The position numbers and the translations under genes are program-made. The notes below the pieces were generated by a model. That model was given only the letters and a program-made list of their open reading frames with translations, was not told the origin of the DNA and did no database searches. Shown here one piece after another: positions 1 to 9,496 of a stretch of DNA of 64,000 nt; position 1 is the stretch's first letter; each line of letters starts with the position of its first letter. Location of the stretch: contig NZ_RBCI01000004.1 of the NCBI RefSeq assembly GCF_003628535.1, positions 372,001 through 436,000 of the forward strand. Direction: 5' to 3'. Source of the DNA: Flavisolibacter nicotianae. Its GTDB lineage: Bacteria > Bacteroidota > Bacteroidia > Chitinophagales > Chitinophagaceae.

Positions 1-1704
1 CCGGCTAACGAAGCCGCACGCCGCGAAGAGTGGAAAAAATATTTGAAATACCTGACCCTCCAACGCTATTCCGACCTCCTCGACAGCCGTGAAAGCAACA
101 AGGGCAAAGAAGGCGCTGTCAATAAAACCGACGCCGATCTGGAAAAAGAAGCCCGTGACAAAGTGCTGGCCATCATGAACCGCACCTTCGACAGGTACCG
201 CACCAAGTTCAATGAAGAAGACAAGTTCAATGTTTTTGTAAACGTGATCACGGAAATGATGGACCCGCATACCGAATTTATGCCGCCACTCGACAAACGC
301 TATTTCGACGAAACCATGAGCGGAAAGTTTTATGGTATTGGCGCCCAGCTTTCGTACGATGAAGGCAATATTAAGATCGCCAGTGTGCTGCCTGGCGGAC
401 CGGCGCAGAAAAATGGTGGCGTCGAAGCAGGCGACATCATTGTGCGAGTGGCGCAGGAAGGGGAAGCTGCAGTTGACCTCTCAGGTTTTACCGTGCAGGA
501 TGCCGTGAAACTGATCCGCGGTAAACTGGGCTCCAAGGTGAGTGTGACCCTTCGCAAAAAAGATGGCTTGCTGAAAACCATCACGCTTGTCCGCGAAGAA
601 ATTGTGCAGGACGAAGCCTACGTCAGAAGTGTCGTGGTTAAAGAAGGCGGTCAGAAAGTCGGTTATATCTATTTGCCGGAATTCTACGCCAACTTCCAGG
701 AAGCCAACGGCGCTCATAGCGGCGACGATGTGGCGAAAGAGGTCAAGAAGCTGAAGGCCGAAGGTGTTGACGGTATTGTCATGGACCTGCGCAACAACGG
801 CGGGGGTGCCTTGTACGATGTGATCCAGATCGCCGGTTTGTTCATCGACGATGGACCGGTGGTGCAGGTTCGCGACCGCCAGGGAAAACCAACCGTTATG
901 CGTGACAGGGATGGCGGCATTTTGTATGATGGACCGCTGGTTGTGATGGTAAATGAAATGAGCGCTTCCGCCTCCGAGATCCTGGCGGCTGCCATGCAGG
1001 ACTATGGCCGCGGAATCATCATTGGCACAAATACCTACGGAAAAGGTACGGTGCAAAGAACGATCGGCCTTGATCCCGAATCAGGTTTCATGAATACCAA
1101 CTCTGACTTGGGTTCATTGAAAATCACCCTCCAGAAATTCTACCGGATCAACGGCGGATCTACGCAACAAAGGGGCGTCGTGCCGGACGTGGTCATTCCG
1201 GATTACCTGCAGAATTTGAAAATCCGTGAAAAAGACAACCCGTATTCGCTGCCATACGACGAAATCGGTAAAGCCGCCTTCCAGAGCTGGAAGCCGGGTT
1301 ATAGCCTCGACGGCATCAAGCAAATGGCCTCAACACGCATCGCGAACGATACCACGTTCAAGCGCATCGCCGATGCCAGCGTTTTCGTTGCCAAACAAAA
1401 TGATAAAGTGTATTCGTTGCAACTGGATCAATACCGCGCCGAGCAGAAGGAAATCCGCAATGCCGTGAAAAACATTGAAAATTTGACGAAGCTGAAAACA
1501 CCCTTGCCGGTATCTTTTATGAAGCAGGACGAAAGCCGCTTTGTTTCGCAGGACAAGGACAAGACCGAGCGGTACAAGCAGTGGATGGCCGGAGTTAGCA
1601 AAGACATTTATGTTGACCAGGCCGTGAAGGTGATCAAGGACATGGTCACGCAACAAAACGTGGCGAAGGTGGGCGAGAAGAAAGAAGCCGTGAAACCTTT
1701 CTAA
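1..1704 (+). CDS. prc: C-terminal processing (tail-specific) protease, Prc/Tsp type, S41 family, 5'-truncated
   Basis: Periplasmic serine protease that degrades or trims proteins from their C-termini. The frame is open from base 1, so the N-terminus lies outside the window; the in-frame TTG at 43 is not the real start. Counting from base 1, a PDZ domain lies at about residues 115-205 (GIGAQL, PGGPAQ, GDIIVRV). The S41 core follows: the SASASEI motif with Ser323, a QDYGR segment, and YGKGTVQ with Lys348. The Ser-Asp-Lys spacing (11 and 14 residues) is what I recall for E. coli Tsp. The last 170 residues match the alpha-helical C-terminal domain typical of Tsp rather than of short CtpA proteins. 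A strong terminator follows the stop codon. Only the missing 5' end is in doubt. Confidence 0.95.
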   Translation, partial: PANEAARREEWKKYLKYLTLQRYSDLLDSRESNKGKEGAVNKTDADLEKEARDKVLAIMNRTFDRYRTKFNEEDKFNVFVNVITEMMDPHTEFMPPLDKRYFDETMSGKFYGIGAQLSYDEGNIKIASVLPGGPAQKNGGVEAGDIIVRVAQEGEAAVDLSGFTVQDAVKLIRGKLGSKVSVTLRKKDGLLKTITLVREEIVQDEAYVRSVVVKEGGQKVGYIYLPEFYANFQEANGAHSGDDVAKEVKKLKAEGVDGIVMDLRNNGGGALYDVIQIAGLFIDDGPVVQVRDRQGKPTVMRDRDGGILYDGPLVVMVNEMSASASEILAAAMQDYGRGIIIGTNTYGKGTVQRTIGLDPESGFMNTNSDLGSLKITLQKFYRINGGSTQQRGVVPDVVIPDYLQNLKIREKDNPYSLPYDEIGKAAFQSWKPGYSLDGIKQMASTRIANDTTFKRIADASVFVAKQNDKVYSLQLDQYRAEQKEIRNAVKNIENLTKLKTPLPVSFMKQDESRFVSQDKDKTERYKQWMAGVSKDIYVDQAVKVIKDMVTQQNVAKVGEKKEAVKPF

Positions 1705-1721
1705 GCGATCAGAACGATCAG

Positions 1722-1750
1722 AAAAATCCCCGCCGGTGGCGGGGATTTTT
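1722..1750. terminator. Bidirectional intrinsic terminator between prc and the DinB-like gene
   Basis: A 13-bp perfect stem (arms 1722-1734 and 1738-1750) with core ATCCCCGCC and a 3-base loop GGT. It is flanked by an A-tract on the left and a T-tract on the right, so it can stop transcripts from both convergent genes. Confidence 0.9.
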
Positions 1751-1751
1751 T

Positions 1752-2267
1752 TTATGCAACCAGGTAGCGTTCGCGTAAAATATTGAGGTGATGCAGAACG
1801 TGTCCAACCGTAATAAAGGCGATACCGTTTACCGAGATCGGGTTATTGTTTGCCTGGCCTGTAGAAGTCAGCTGCTCTTCGGTAAAAGAGGCAAATAACA
1901 ACTTTGTTGCCGTTCGCACGGCACTGAATTCCGTAACCAGTTCGGTCTTGCTCCGCCTGTCACCCTGCGAGTTGGCAGCGTAGAGATTTTCGTCGAAGCC
2001 GGGAAGGCTTTGTTTTTCGCCACGGGCTATGCACAGCGCCCTGTACGAAAAGATCCGCTCGGTGTCGATCATGTGCTGTACCAGTTCTTTGATGCTCCAT
2101 TTGCCTTCCGCATAGCGGAAGTCCCATTTTTCTTCCGGGATCGCTTGCAGGAAAGAGCGTAGCGATTCGCTGTTTTTTTCCAATGCACTGCTTGCATTGT
2201 CTTCTTCAACCAGCTTTACATATTTGTGATAGAATTCCGGGATGGACGAAAGAGCAGGTTTTGCCAT
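1752..2267 (-). CDS. DinB-family putative metal-dependent hydrolase/transferase
   Basis: A 171-residue four-helix-bundle protein of the DinB/YfiT superfamily. His65 (VQHMIDTE), His156 and His160 (GHVLHHLNIL) form the expected three-histidine metal site, and WSIKELVQHM is the usual family signature. Members include thiol-dependent transferases (bacillithiol, mycothiol or glutathione) and proteins of unknown substrate. A link with bacillithiol is possible because a YpdA-type reductase lies elsewhere in the window, but that is inference. It probably forms a unit with nothing upstream: the next gene (2295-3149) is on the same strand with a 27-bp gap, so the two may be co-transcribed. Confidence 0.85.
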   Translation of the reverse strand: MAKPALSSIPEFYHKYVKLVEEDNASSALEKNSESLRSFLQAIPEEKWDFRYAEGKWSIKELVQHMIDTERIFSYRALCIARGEKQSLPGFDENLYAANSQGDRRSKTELVTEFSAVRTATKLLFASFTEEQLTSTGQANNNPISVNGIAFITVGHVLHHLNILRERYLVA

Positions 2268-2294
2268 AATGGTTTGGTTTGCGTTGTAAAAAAT

Positions 2295-3149
2295 TTATTT
2301 CAGGATTTTTCCGAAAAATGCTTTCATGTCGTTCCATGAAGCCGTATCGGCAGCACCATTGTAACGGATCGGCATATTGAACTGTTTGCCCTTTTCCGTG
2401 GCGTCGGGGTTGGTAAACGCATGGGTAGCTCCCTCGTACACCTTAAAATCATAGGCAACACCAGCAGAATCCATGCTTTTCCTGAAGGCGTTTACCTGGT
2501 CTTGTGGTACAAAGCTGTCGGCACCGCCATGGCAAACCAGGAACTGGGCCTTTGTGCCTTTATGCGGTGGCACACCCTGCAGTCCACCGTGGAAGCTGAC
2601 GACGCCCAACACCGGTGCGCCCATCTTGGCATAGTTCAACACCATGGAACCGCCAAAACAGTAACCAATGGCAATAGTCTTTGCCGTATCGGCCTGCGGC
2701 ATCGAGCGAACCTTTGCCAGGGCCGCATCGAGACGCTCTTTTGCCATTTGCGGGTTTTGGTAAAAAGGCATGGCGCTTTTTTGTGCTTCATCGGGATTGG
2801 GAGCAATTTTTCCATCGCCGTACATGTCGACGGCCATGGCGAGGTAGCCCATTTCGGCCAGCATTTTTGCCCGCATACGGGGATAGTCTGTCATGCCCCA
2901 CCATTCCGGGACAACCAGTACCACGGGCCGCGGGCCTTGCTTTTTTTCGTCGTAGGCAACATAGCCTTTCAAACTCGTATTACCGGCCGTATAACTGACC
3001 GGCTCTTCTTTGATAGATGCCGAAACCGCAGATGTTTCGTTCATGGTGCTGTCCTCTTTTTTTGCAGTAGTTGTTGAGGCCTGGTTGCCACAGGCAAACA
3101 GACCGGCTACAAAGGTGCCTGTTATCAACGCAAGGGAAATCCTTTTCAT
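2295..3149 (-). CDS. Dienelactone hydrolase family lipoprotein
   Basis: An alpha/beta-hydrolase of 284 residues. The N-terminus is a lipoprotein signal ending in LFAC with the lipidated Cys20, so the enzyme is likely anchored in the envelope. The catalytic triad typical of dienelactone hydrolases is visible: Cys164 in GYCFGG (a Cys nucleophile in place of Ser), Asp211 in GGADSFV and His243 in GATHAF. The VVPEWWG and YGDGK stretches are also characteristic. Residues 21-50 form a low-complexity linker after the lipid anchor. The substrate is unknown. It lies 27 bp upstream of the DinB-like gene on the same strand and may be transcribed with it. Confidence 0.88.
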   Translation of the reverse strand: MKRISLALITGTFVAGLFACGNQASTTTAKKEDSTMNETSAVSASIKEEPVSYTAGNTSLKGYVAYDEKKQGPRPVVLVVPEWWGMTDYPRMRAKMLAEMGYLAMAVDMYGDGKIAPNPDEAQKSAMPFYQNPQMAKERLDAALAKVRSMPQADTAKTIAIGYCFGGSMVLNYAKMGAPVLGVVSFHGGLQGVPPHKGTKAQFLVCHGGADSFVPQDQVNAFRKSMDSAGVAYDFKVYEGATHAFTNPDATEKGKQFNMPIRYNGAADTASWNDMKAFFGKILK

Positions 3150-3271
3150 GGTTTAATGTTTTTGTGATGTAGTAAGGAGGAAACAACCCGAAAATAAATC
3201 TTGTTCAGTAAAGGCGGAGATGGCGGCCTCATTTTTGAAAGAAACAACCCTAAACGCAAAAGGAAACGCAT

Positions 3272-3715
3272 ATGAAACGATTGATACAACTCCTGTTCTT
3301 TGGCTGCGCCGCACTGTTTACGCTTTCCCTTTTTTCCTGCGGGTCCTCCAGAAAAGTCATGGGCCTGGAAGAAGGGTGGGACCTGCTGGGTGAGGCGAAG
3401 GTGAATTTTATCCGCGACAAGGACGTAATTACCATTCGGCAGCGAAACATGTATACCGCCATTCGTTTCGCCGTGGAAGACAAGGATGTCCGGATCAGCG
3501 AACTGAAAATTGTAATGAACAATGGCGACGTGCTACAGCCGGCAATTAATGAAGACATCAAGGCAGGACAACAAAGCCGCACCATCGAACTCGCAGCAGA
3601 CGGACGGATCCTCGACAGGATTGAATTCAAATACCGGTCGCTGGGTGGTATTTTCTCGGGCCGGGCAACCGTAACGGTTGTTGGGCGACGTTATGACCCA
3701 TACCGGCGTTATTAA
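3272..3715 (+). CDS. Small hypothetical lipoprotein
   Basis: A 147-residue protein with a lipoprotein signal ending in LFSCGSS (Cys at about residue 23). The mature part alternates short beta-strands and charged turns (ITIRQRNMYTAIRFAVEDKDVRISELKIVM) and ends in a basic RRYDPYRRY tail, suggesting a small beta-sandwich in the periplasm. I do not recognise a family with certainty. It is a single-gene unit: divergent from the hydrolase on its left and followed by its own terminator. Confidence 0.75.
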   Translation: MKRLIQLLFFGCAALFTLSLFSCGSSRKVMGLEEGWDLLGEAKVNFIRDKDVITIRQRNMYTAIRFAVEDKDVRISELKIVMNNGDVLQPAINEDIKAGQQSRTIELAADGRILDRIEFKYRSLGGIFSGRATVTVVGRRYDPYRRY

Positions 3716-3754
3716 AAAGGGAAAAACCCTCGTAAACCAAACAATGTTCATAAA

Positions 3755-3784
3755 AAAACCCTCCCGGCTGACCGGGAGGGTTTT
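3755..3784. terminator. Bidirectional intrinsic terminator
   Basis: A 13-bp stem (3755-3767 with 3772-3784, core CCCTCCCGG) with a CTGA loop, bounded by A-tract and T-tract. It ends the small lipoprotein gene. Confidence 0.88.
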
Positions 3785-3921
3785 CATTGATTTTTATTTC
3801 GAACTACTCCTTGTTTTGTAGCTTTTTCAGTTTGCCAGCAGGATATCGAGATTGGAAGAAAGTGGGGACGCCACCAATATCACCATATCCAATTCGCATT
3901 CACATCCAAGAGAAAACGATC

Positions 3922-5649
3922 TTAGGCCGCTTTCGACTTTTCTTTTGTTTTCCCGGCAGGAGTTTTTGTTTTCAGCTTTAGTTCTTTTCCGTCAACCTTG
4001 ATTTTCTGTCCTTCCGGGGTGATTACCTTTCCGCCTTTTGCAAGGGCATCTGCCATGACAACGGCTTCGTAGGCATTGACCAGTCCACCCGTGCGGCTCA
4101 GCTCAGAAAGCTTCGTCTTTTCACCTGTGGCCGGGTTTGTCACAACGTCGGTAAAGGGAACAGCACTTTTCTCGATGACCGCTTTCACCTGCTGGGGTGT
4201 AAACTGTGGATAGTATTCAAAGATCAATGCAGCAAGGCCGGCAACAACGGGTGAAGCCATAGACGTTCCGGACAGGTTTCGATAGGTATTGCCGCCGGGA
4301 ACTGTTGCATAAATATTGACACCGGGTGCGAAGACATCCACCTCTTTTTTACCAATGTTGGAGAAACTGGCAACCAGGCTGTTCTTGGCCGCGGCTGATG
4401 CACCGACGGTGATCCAGTTGCTTGCATGGACCGATCCACCTTTGAAAACAGGTGTTGGAAAGTTCCAGGCCGTATCAATGTCGGCGCCTTCGTTACCGGC
4501 CGCATGTACCAGCAAAACACCTTTGCTTTCCGCGTACTTCACGGCATCGTCCACCCATTGTTTTTGGGGAGAAACGCCCTTACCGAAACTCATATTGATC
4601 ACCTTTGCGCCATTGTCAACCGCGTAGCGGATAGCCAGTGCAATATCCTTGTCGTGCTCATCGCCATCCGGCACGGCACGCACCATCATGATGCGAACAT
4701 TGTCGGCAATGCCGTCAACTCCTTTTCCGTTGTTGCGAGCTGCGGCAATGATACCGGAAACGTGTGTGCCGTGTTCGGCGGTAGACGCCATCACGTCATT
4801 GTTGCCGTAAAAACGATCGTTAATATCGTCTTCGTTATCTTTTACAATTTCGCCGCGATAGTTTTCGGGAGCCGTTTCTTTTGCATTCACTTTCCGCTCT
4901 TCGCTTTTTACATAGTCGCCGATTTCGGAAAGGACATCCTTGTTCGTACGGGACATTTCAATATTCAGTCCCTGGTATAAAATAAGGTATTTACGTTTGG
5001 CCGAACGCTCCGGCTCTGCATTCGCATGAATGCCGTCTACGTCGGTACCTGTAAACTCCGCCTTGCCAAGGATACGTTGGAGCGTGGTATCAGCCGAAGC
5101 GGCAGCCTTGTAGGCATTGTTGATCAGCATAAGATTCAGCGAAGCCGTCGGGTCGCCCTTCAGGTCGCTGCCGGCTTTCAACCACATTTTGTACAATTCC
5201 TGGTCGTCCTTGCTTAAGGTGGACGGGTCCTTCACGCCTTCAAACTTGCTTTTGTACTTGTGGTAAACCCGTGCCGCCTCATAGGAATCTTCGCTGACAT
5301 TGCGACCGTCTTTTCCACCAAGAAAATTCCAGCCGTGCACGTCGTCTACGTAACCGTTCTTATCATCGTCAATGCCATTGCCGGGAATTTCGCCGGGGTT
5401 GTTCCATAAGATCGGGCGCAGGTCCTCGTGTGTGGTATCCACACCGGAATCGATCACGGCCACAACCACTTGCTTGCTGGGTTTGCCTTTTAAAAACTGG
5501 TAGGCTTTTTCGAGGCTAATGCCGTAATACCCGCTTGTCTTCGGGTCTTTCAAGTGCCAGCCATCCGGCGCTTCTTTCTGTGAAAACGAGGTAAGCGTAA
5601 TGCCCGCCAATAATGTTGACCAAAGGGCACGTCTGATAGGTTTGTTCAT
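3922..5649 (-). CDS. Secreted subtilisin-like serine protease (S8 family)
   Basis: A 575-residue peptidase with a signal peptide (MNKPIRRALWSTLLAGITL...). The catalytic triad is clear: Asp67 in VIDSGVD, His293 in EHGTHVSG and Ser463 in GTSMASP, with oxyanion Asn386 in AAGNEG. The unusual feature is about 225 residues between Asp and His, against roughly 30-40 in plain subtilisin. The insertion is charged and helical, with a calcium-binding-like DDDKNGYVDD stretch near residues 94-103. The C-terminus is a short Lys-rich tail without an obvious secretion sorting domain. It is a single gene; the 225-bp region upstream shows no clear structure. Confidence 0.93.
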   Translation of the reverse strand: MNKPIRRALWSTLLAGITLTSFSQKEAPDGWHLKDPKTSGYYGISLEKAYQFLKGKPSKQVVVAVIDSGVDTTHEDLRPILWNNPGEIPGNGIDDDKNGYVDDVHGWNFLGGKDGRNVSEDSYEAARVYHKYKSKFEGVKDPSTLSKDDQELYKMWLKAGSDLKGDPTASLNLMLINNAYKAAASADTTLQRILGKAEFTGTDVDGIHANAEPERSAKRKYLILYQGLNIEMSRTNKDVLSEIGDYVKSEERKVNAKETAPENYRGEIVKDNEDDINDRFYGNNDVMASTAEHGTHVSGIIAAARNNGKGVDGIADNVRIMMVRAVPDGDEHDKDIALAIRYAVDNGAKVINMSFGKGVSPQKQWVDDAVKYAESKGVLLVHAAGNEGADIDTAWNFPTPVFKGGSVHASNWITVGASAAAKNSLVASFSNIGKKEVDVFAPGVNIYATVPGGNTYRNLSGTSMASPVVAGLAALIFEYYPQFTPQQVKAVIEKSAVPFTDVVTNPATGEKTKLSELSRTGGLVNAYEAVVMADALAKGGKVITPEGQKIKVDGKELKLKTKTPAGKTKEKSKAA

Positions 5650-5874
5650 GCAAATCGAATTAATCTTCGTAAAAATACCCCAAGAGATGATAGTAACTTG
5701 TGAAAACTACCGGTGAAAGTCTGTGAAACTGTTAAGAACGACCGTAGCAAGATCATCTGTAAAATAGGTGAGGTTGTCTGTTATTAAAATGTTCAGCAGA
5801 AGATCCCGCAAAAAGCGCTTCGCATCTTTCATAAAAAGGAACACGGCGAATTTTCAAACGGTACATACTCATGA

Positions 5875-7317
5875 TCATTTTATTTCACCAAAACACAGGT
5901 ATTTGATCTCCATAAAATAGTCCATTCCATACTTCGATCCTTCGCGGCCAAAGCCAGACTCTTTTATACCGCCGAACGGCGCCACTTCCGTTGAAATCAA
6001 CCCTTCGTTGATGCCAACCATGCCGTATTCGAGTGCCTCCGCTACCCGCCAGCAACGGGCCACATCGCGGCTGTAGAAATAAGCTGCCAGCCCGTACTCC
6101 GTATCATTGGCCATCCGAATTCCTTCTTCTTCGGATCGGAACCGGAAGATTGGTGCCACGGGTCCGAAAACCTCTTCCCGTGCAATGATCATTTCCGGTG
6201 TTGCCTCCGTTAATACCGTTGGCTGGAAAAACAAACCTTCGAGGTGCCTGCCACCGGTGGTGATATGTGCTCCCTTGCTGACCGCATCGTCGATGTGGCG
6301 TTGCACTTTTTCCAGCGCCTTTTCGCTGATTAGCGGCCCTACCTGCACGTCTTTCTCCAACACATTTCCCGTTTTCAATGCTAACACCGCTTTGGTGAAT
6401 TTTTCAACGAATTCATCATAAACGGTCTCCTGCACAAGGATGCGGTTGACACAGACGCAGGTTTGGCCATTGTGGCGGAATTTGGAGACCAGTGCCCCCT
6501 TCACGGCAGCAGCGATATCGGCATCTTCAAACACGAGGAAAGGAGCATTGCCGCCCAGTTCAAGCGACAATTTTTTGAGGGTCGGTGCACATTGCTGCAT
6601 CAGGGTTTTACCGACGGGTGTTGAACCGGTAAAAGAAAGCTTGCGCACTTTTGGATTCTCGCAAAACTCTTTGCCGGTCTCGCTGCTTTGCGCTGATGTA
6701 ATGGTATTATAAATCCCTGGTGGGAAGCCGGCTTTTTCGGCAAGGGAAGCAATTGCCAGGCCAGTCAGTGGCGTTTCGGACGGTGGCTTTACGACCACAG
6801 GACACCCTGCCGCCACGGCGGGGGCCACTTTTCGTGTGATCATTGCAAGGGGAAAATTCCAGGGTGTAATGGCGGCGGCAACCCCCACCGATTGCTTGAT
6901 CACCACGAGACGCCTGTCTTTGGTGTGCGGCGGAATGACATCGCCATAGGTCCGTTTGGCTTCTTCGGCAAACCATTCCACGAACGAAGCGCCATAGGTC
7001 ACCTCGCCCTGGCTTTCGGTGATCACCTTACCGGATTCAATGGTCATGAGGTAGGCAAGTTCGTCCCTGTGCTCCAGCATCAGGTTAAACCAGTTTCGCA
7101 GCAGGGCCGACCGTTCTTTGGCGGTCAGGTCGCGGTATTGCGGCCAGGCGGCGTCCGCGGCATCAATCGCCTTTTTTACATCGCTGCGGTCCATATCCGG
7201 AACAGCAGCGATGACTTCTCCGTTTGCCGGGTTCGTCACGTTGAAGGTTTTGCCGCTCGCTGCCTTTACCCATTTGCCATTGACAAAGGCTTCCGTTTTC
7301 AAGAGATCTATTTTCAT
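5875..7317 (-). CDS. gabD: NAD(P)-dependent succinate-semialdehyde dehydrogenase
   Basis: A 480-residue aldehyde dehydrogenase of the GabD type. It oxidises succinate semialdehyde to succinate at the end of the GABA shunt, in the cytoplasm. Motifs: TPWNFP, FTGSTPVG, general base Glu253 in LELGG, nucleophile Cys287 in GQTCVC, and the C-terminal GFGREGSKYG. The CVC pair (Cys287/Cys289) matches the redox-switch cysteines described for succinate-semialdehyde dehydrogenases. The open frame continues 105 codons upstream, but the family N-terminus (MKIDLLKTEAFVNGKW) begins at 7317. Upstream residues look like untranslated sequence. Related aldehydes cannot be excluded as substrates. Confidence 0.9.
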   Translation of the reverse strand: MKIDLLKTEAFVNGKWVKAASGKTFNVTNPANGEVIAAVPDMDRSDVKKAIDAADAAWPQYRDLTAKERSALLRNWFNLMLEHRDELAYLMTIESGKVITESQGEVTYGASFVEWFAEEAKRTYGDVIPPHTKDRRLVVIKQSVGVAAAITPWNFPLAMITRKVAPAVAAGCPVVVKPPSETPLTGLAIASLAEKAGFPPGIYNTITSAQSSETGKEFCENPKVRKLSFTGSTPVGKTLMQQCAPTLKKLSLELGGNAPFLVFEDADIAAAVKGALVSKFRHNGQTCVCVNRILVQETVYDEFVEKFTKAVLALKTGNVLEKDVQVGPLISEKALEKVQRHIDDAVSKGAHITTGGRHLEGLFFQPTVLTEATPEMIIAREEVFGPVAPIFRFRSEEEGIRMANDTEYGLAAYFYSRDVARCWRVAEALEYGMVGINEGLISTEVAPFGGIKESGFGREGSKYGMDYFMEIKYLCFGEIK

Positions 7318-7473
7318 CTGCGCTGTTTTTAAAATCGGCCGGAAAAGCATTCCATGCCGACTAAAATTACACCATGTCCGTTTGAACATAAATTCCGATC
7401 GCAATACCTGGTTGGGGAATAGATCTTCAACCGAACCGCGAAACAGGCTAAATTCGGCCATCAAATTTCCACA

Positions 7474-9477
7474 ATGAACCATAACGCTGCCGGTTGCTGG
7501 CTTTTTGCTTTCTTGTTTTCCTGCCTGGGTATGCATGCGCAAAAACCCAACACGTACTCGCTTCAATCGCCTGGTGGAAAAATCACGGTTGCAATTACGA
7601 CTACACCCAACCTGACCTGGGCTGTAAAGCACGAAAGCACGCCGGTGCTGGCAACTTCGCCCATTTCGCTTTCACTGGCAGGTGGTGAGATTTTAGGCCG
7701 GGGAGGCGTTGTTTCAGCGGGCAAACATTCGTCGGCCGACAACACGATCAATGGGCCGGTTTACAAGAAGAAAACCATACGGGACCGGTACAACCAACTC
7801 GAGCTCCGGTTTCGCAATGATTACAGCGTCATCTTCCGTGCCTACGACGATGGTGTCGCCTACCGCTTTGTGACCGACCGGAAAGACAGCCTGGTGGTCA
7901 GCAGCGAAGAAGCCGGTTTCCGTTTCGATAACGACTATAAGGCATTTACCCCTTATGTACGGGAACCCCGCTTCGACAATGACAAGTTTCAAACGTCCTT
8001 CGAAGCCCTGTATGAAGAAAAAAAGATCTCGCAGTTTGCCAAAGACACCCTGGCGTTTTTACCGGTGCTTGTAGAACTCAACGACAACAAAAAAGCCGTG
8101 CTCCTCGAAGCCGACCTTGAAGACTTTCCGGGTCTTTACCTGGAACAGGACAAGCAAACGGCGAACGCTTTCAAATCCGTTCATGCGCCTTACCCGGTAA
8201 AGGAAATGCTGGGTGGCAACGTTGGCGGCCGTAATTATATCGTCACGGCCAGGGCCGCCTATATTGCCCGTACGGCCGGCAGGAGGGCCTTTCCGTGGAG
8301 GGCTGTCGTCATCAGCACTTCCGACAAGGAACTTGCCAACAATGACCTGGTGTACAAGCTGGCTTCTCCGTCGCGAATCGGTGATATTTCATGGATCAGG
8401 CCCGGCAAAGTTGCCTGGGACTGGTGGAACAATTGGAACATCAGCCATGTGGATTTCCGGGCCGGCATCAACACACCGACTTACAAATACTATATCGATT
8501 TTGCTGCGGCCAACGGTCTTGAATATATCGTGATGGACGAAGGCTGGAGTGTGAATACGGATATCGCACAGATCTCGCCGAACATCAACCTGCAGGAGAT
8601 CGTTGACTACGGCAGGAGCAAAGGTGTTGGTGTGATCCTTTGGGCAACCTGGTATGCCCTGCACAATCGGCTGGATGAAATCTTTTCGAAGTATGCAGAC
8701 ATGGGCGTGAAAGGATTCAAGATCGACTTTCTCGATCGCGACGACCAGAAGATGGTGGCGTCCACCTACGAGATTGCACGAAAAGCCGCTGCCCGCCATT
8801 TGCTTGTCGACCTGCACGGTGCCTATAAACCAACCGGTCTTCAACGCACCTATCCAAACGTCATCGGATTTGAAGGCGTGCGGGGCATGGAAAATGTAAA
8901 ATGGGCGCCGGCCGACGATGTGCCGCGTTACGATGTCACACTGCCCTTTATTCGCCAGGTTGCCGGCCCGATGGATTATACTCCCGGCGCCATGCGCAAT
9001 GCAACGAAAGAAGATTTTCGCCCTGTCAACAACATGCCGATGAGCAAGGGCACACGCTGCCACCAGTTGGCGATGTATGTTGTTTACGAAGCCCCGTTGG
9101 GCATGCTGAGTGATAACCCAACGGCGTATATGAAGGAGCAGGAGAGCACAAAATTTATTGCCTCGGTTCCGACAACGTTTGATGAAACCGTTGTCCTCGA
9201 TGGCCTGGTGGGCGAGTACATCTGTACCGCCAGGCGCAAAAATGAGACATGGTATATCGGTGCCATGACGAACTGGACGCCCCGGGAACTAACGATCGAT
9301 TTTTCATTTTTGGGCGAAGGCAGTTATGAGGCTGAAATCTTCCGCGACGGTATCAACGCCGACCGGGATGCAACAGACTATAAACGCGAGGTGATCACCG
9401 TAACGAAGAATGACAAAAAAACAGTCATGCTCATGAACGGTGGGGGATGGGTAGCAAGAATTTCACCTAAAAAATAG
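7474..9477 (+). CDS. Glycoside hydrolase family 97 (probably retaining alpha-glycosidase)
   Basis: A 667-residue exported enzyme (signal peptide ending near HAQ) with the GH97 layout: N-terminal beta-sandwich (about 25-290), catalytic (beta/alpha)8 barrel (about 290-560) and C-terminal beta domain. Asp418 in FKIDFLDRDD and Glu473 in FEGVRGME are 55 residues apart. That is the spacing I recall between nucleophile Asp415 and acid/base Glu470 of the retaining B. thetaiotaomicron alpha-galactosidase BT1871. SusB-type inverting members lack this Asp. So the protein is more likely a retaining enzyme than a SusB alpha-glucosidase, which is inference. It stands alone, not next to the SusC/D pair 40 kb away. 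Confidence 0.9.
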   Translation: MNHNAAGCWLFAFLFSCLGMHAQKPNTYSLQSPGGKITVAITTTPNLTWAVKHESTPVLATSPISLSLAGGEILGRGGVVSAGKHSSADNTINGPVYKKKTIRDRYNQLELRFRNDYSVIFRAYDDGVAYRFVTDRKDSLVVSSEEAGFRFDNDYKAFTPYVREPRFDNDKFQTSFEALYEEKKISQFAKDTLAFLPVLVELNDNKKAVLLEADLEDFPGLYLEQDKQTANAFKSVHAPYPVKEMLGGNVGGRNYIVTARAAYIARTAGRRAFPWRAVVISTSDKELANNDLVYKLASPSRIGDISWIRPGKVAWDWWNNWNISHVDFRAGINTPTYKYYIDFAAANGLEYIVMDEGWSVNTDIAQISPNINLQEIVDYGRSKGVGVILWATWYALHNRLDEIFSKYADMGVKGFKIDFLDRDDQKMVASTYEIARKAAARHLLVDLHGAYKPTGLQRTYPNVIGFEGVRGMENVKWAPADDVPRYDVTLPFIRQVAGPMDYTPGAMRNATKEDFRPVNNMPMSKGTRCHQLAMYVVYEAPLGMLSDNPTAYMKEQESTKFIASVPTTFDETVVLDGLVGEYICTARRKNETWYIGAMTNWTPRELTIDFSFLGEGSYEAEIFRDGINADRDATDYKREVITVTKNDKKTVMLMNGGGWVARISPKK

Positions 9478-9496
9478 GGCACAAACAGCAAAAAAA

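Noticed and set aside
7318-7632. Upstream extension of the succinate-semialdehyde dehydrogenase
   Set aside because: The extra 105 residues are unlike the family, and the usual N-terminus begins at 7317.
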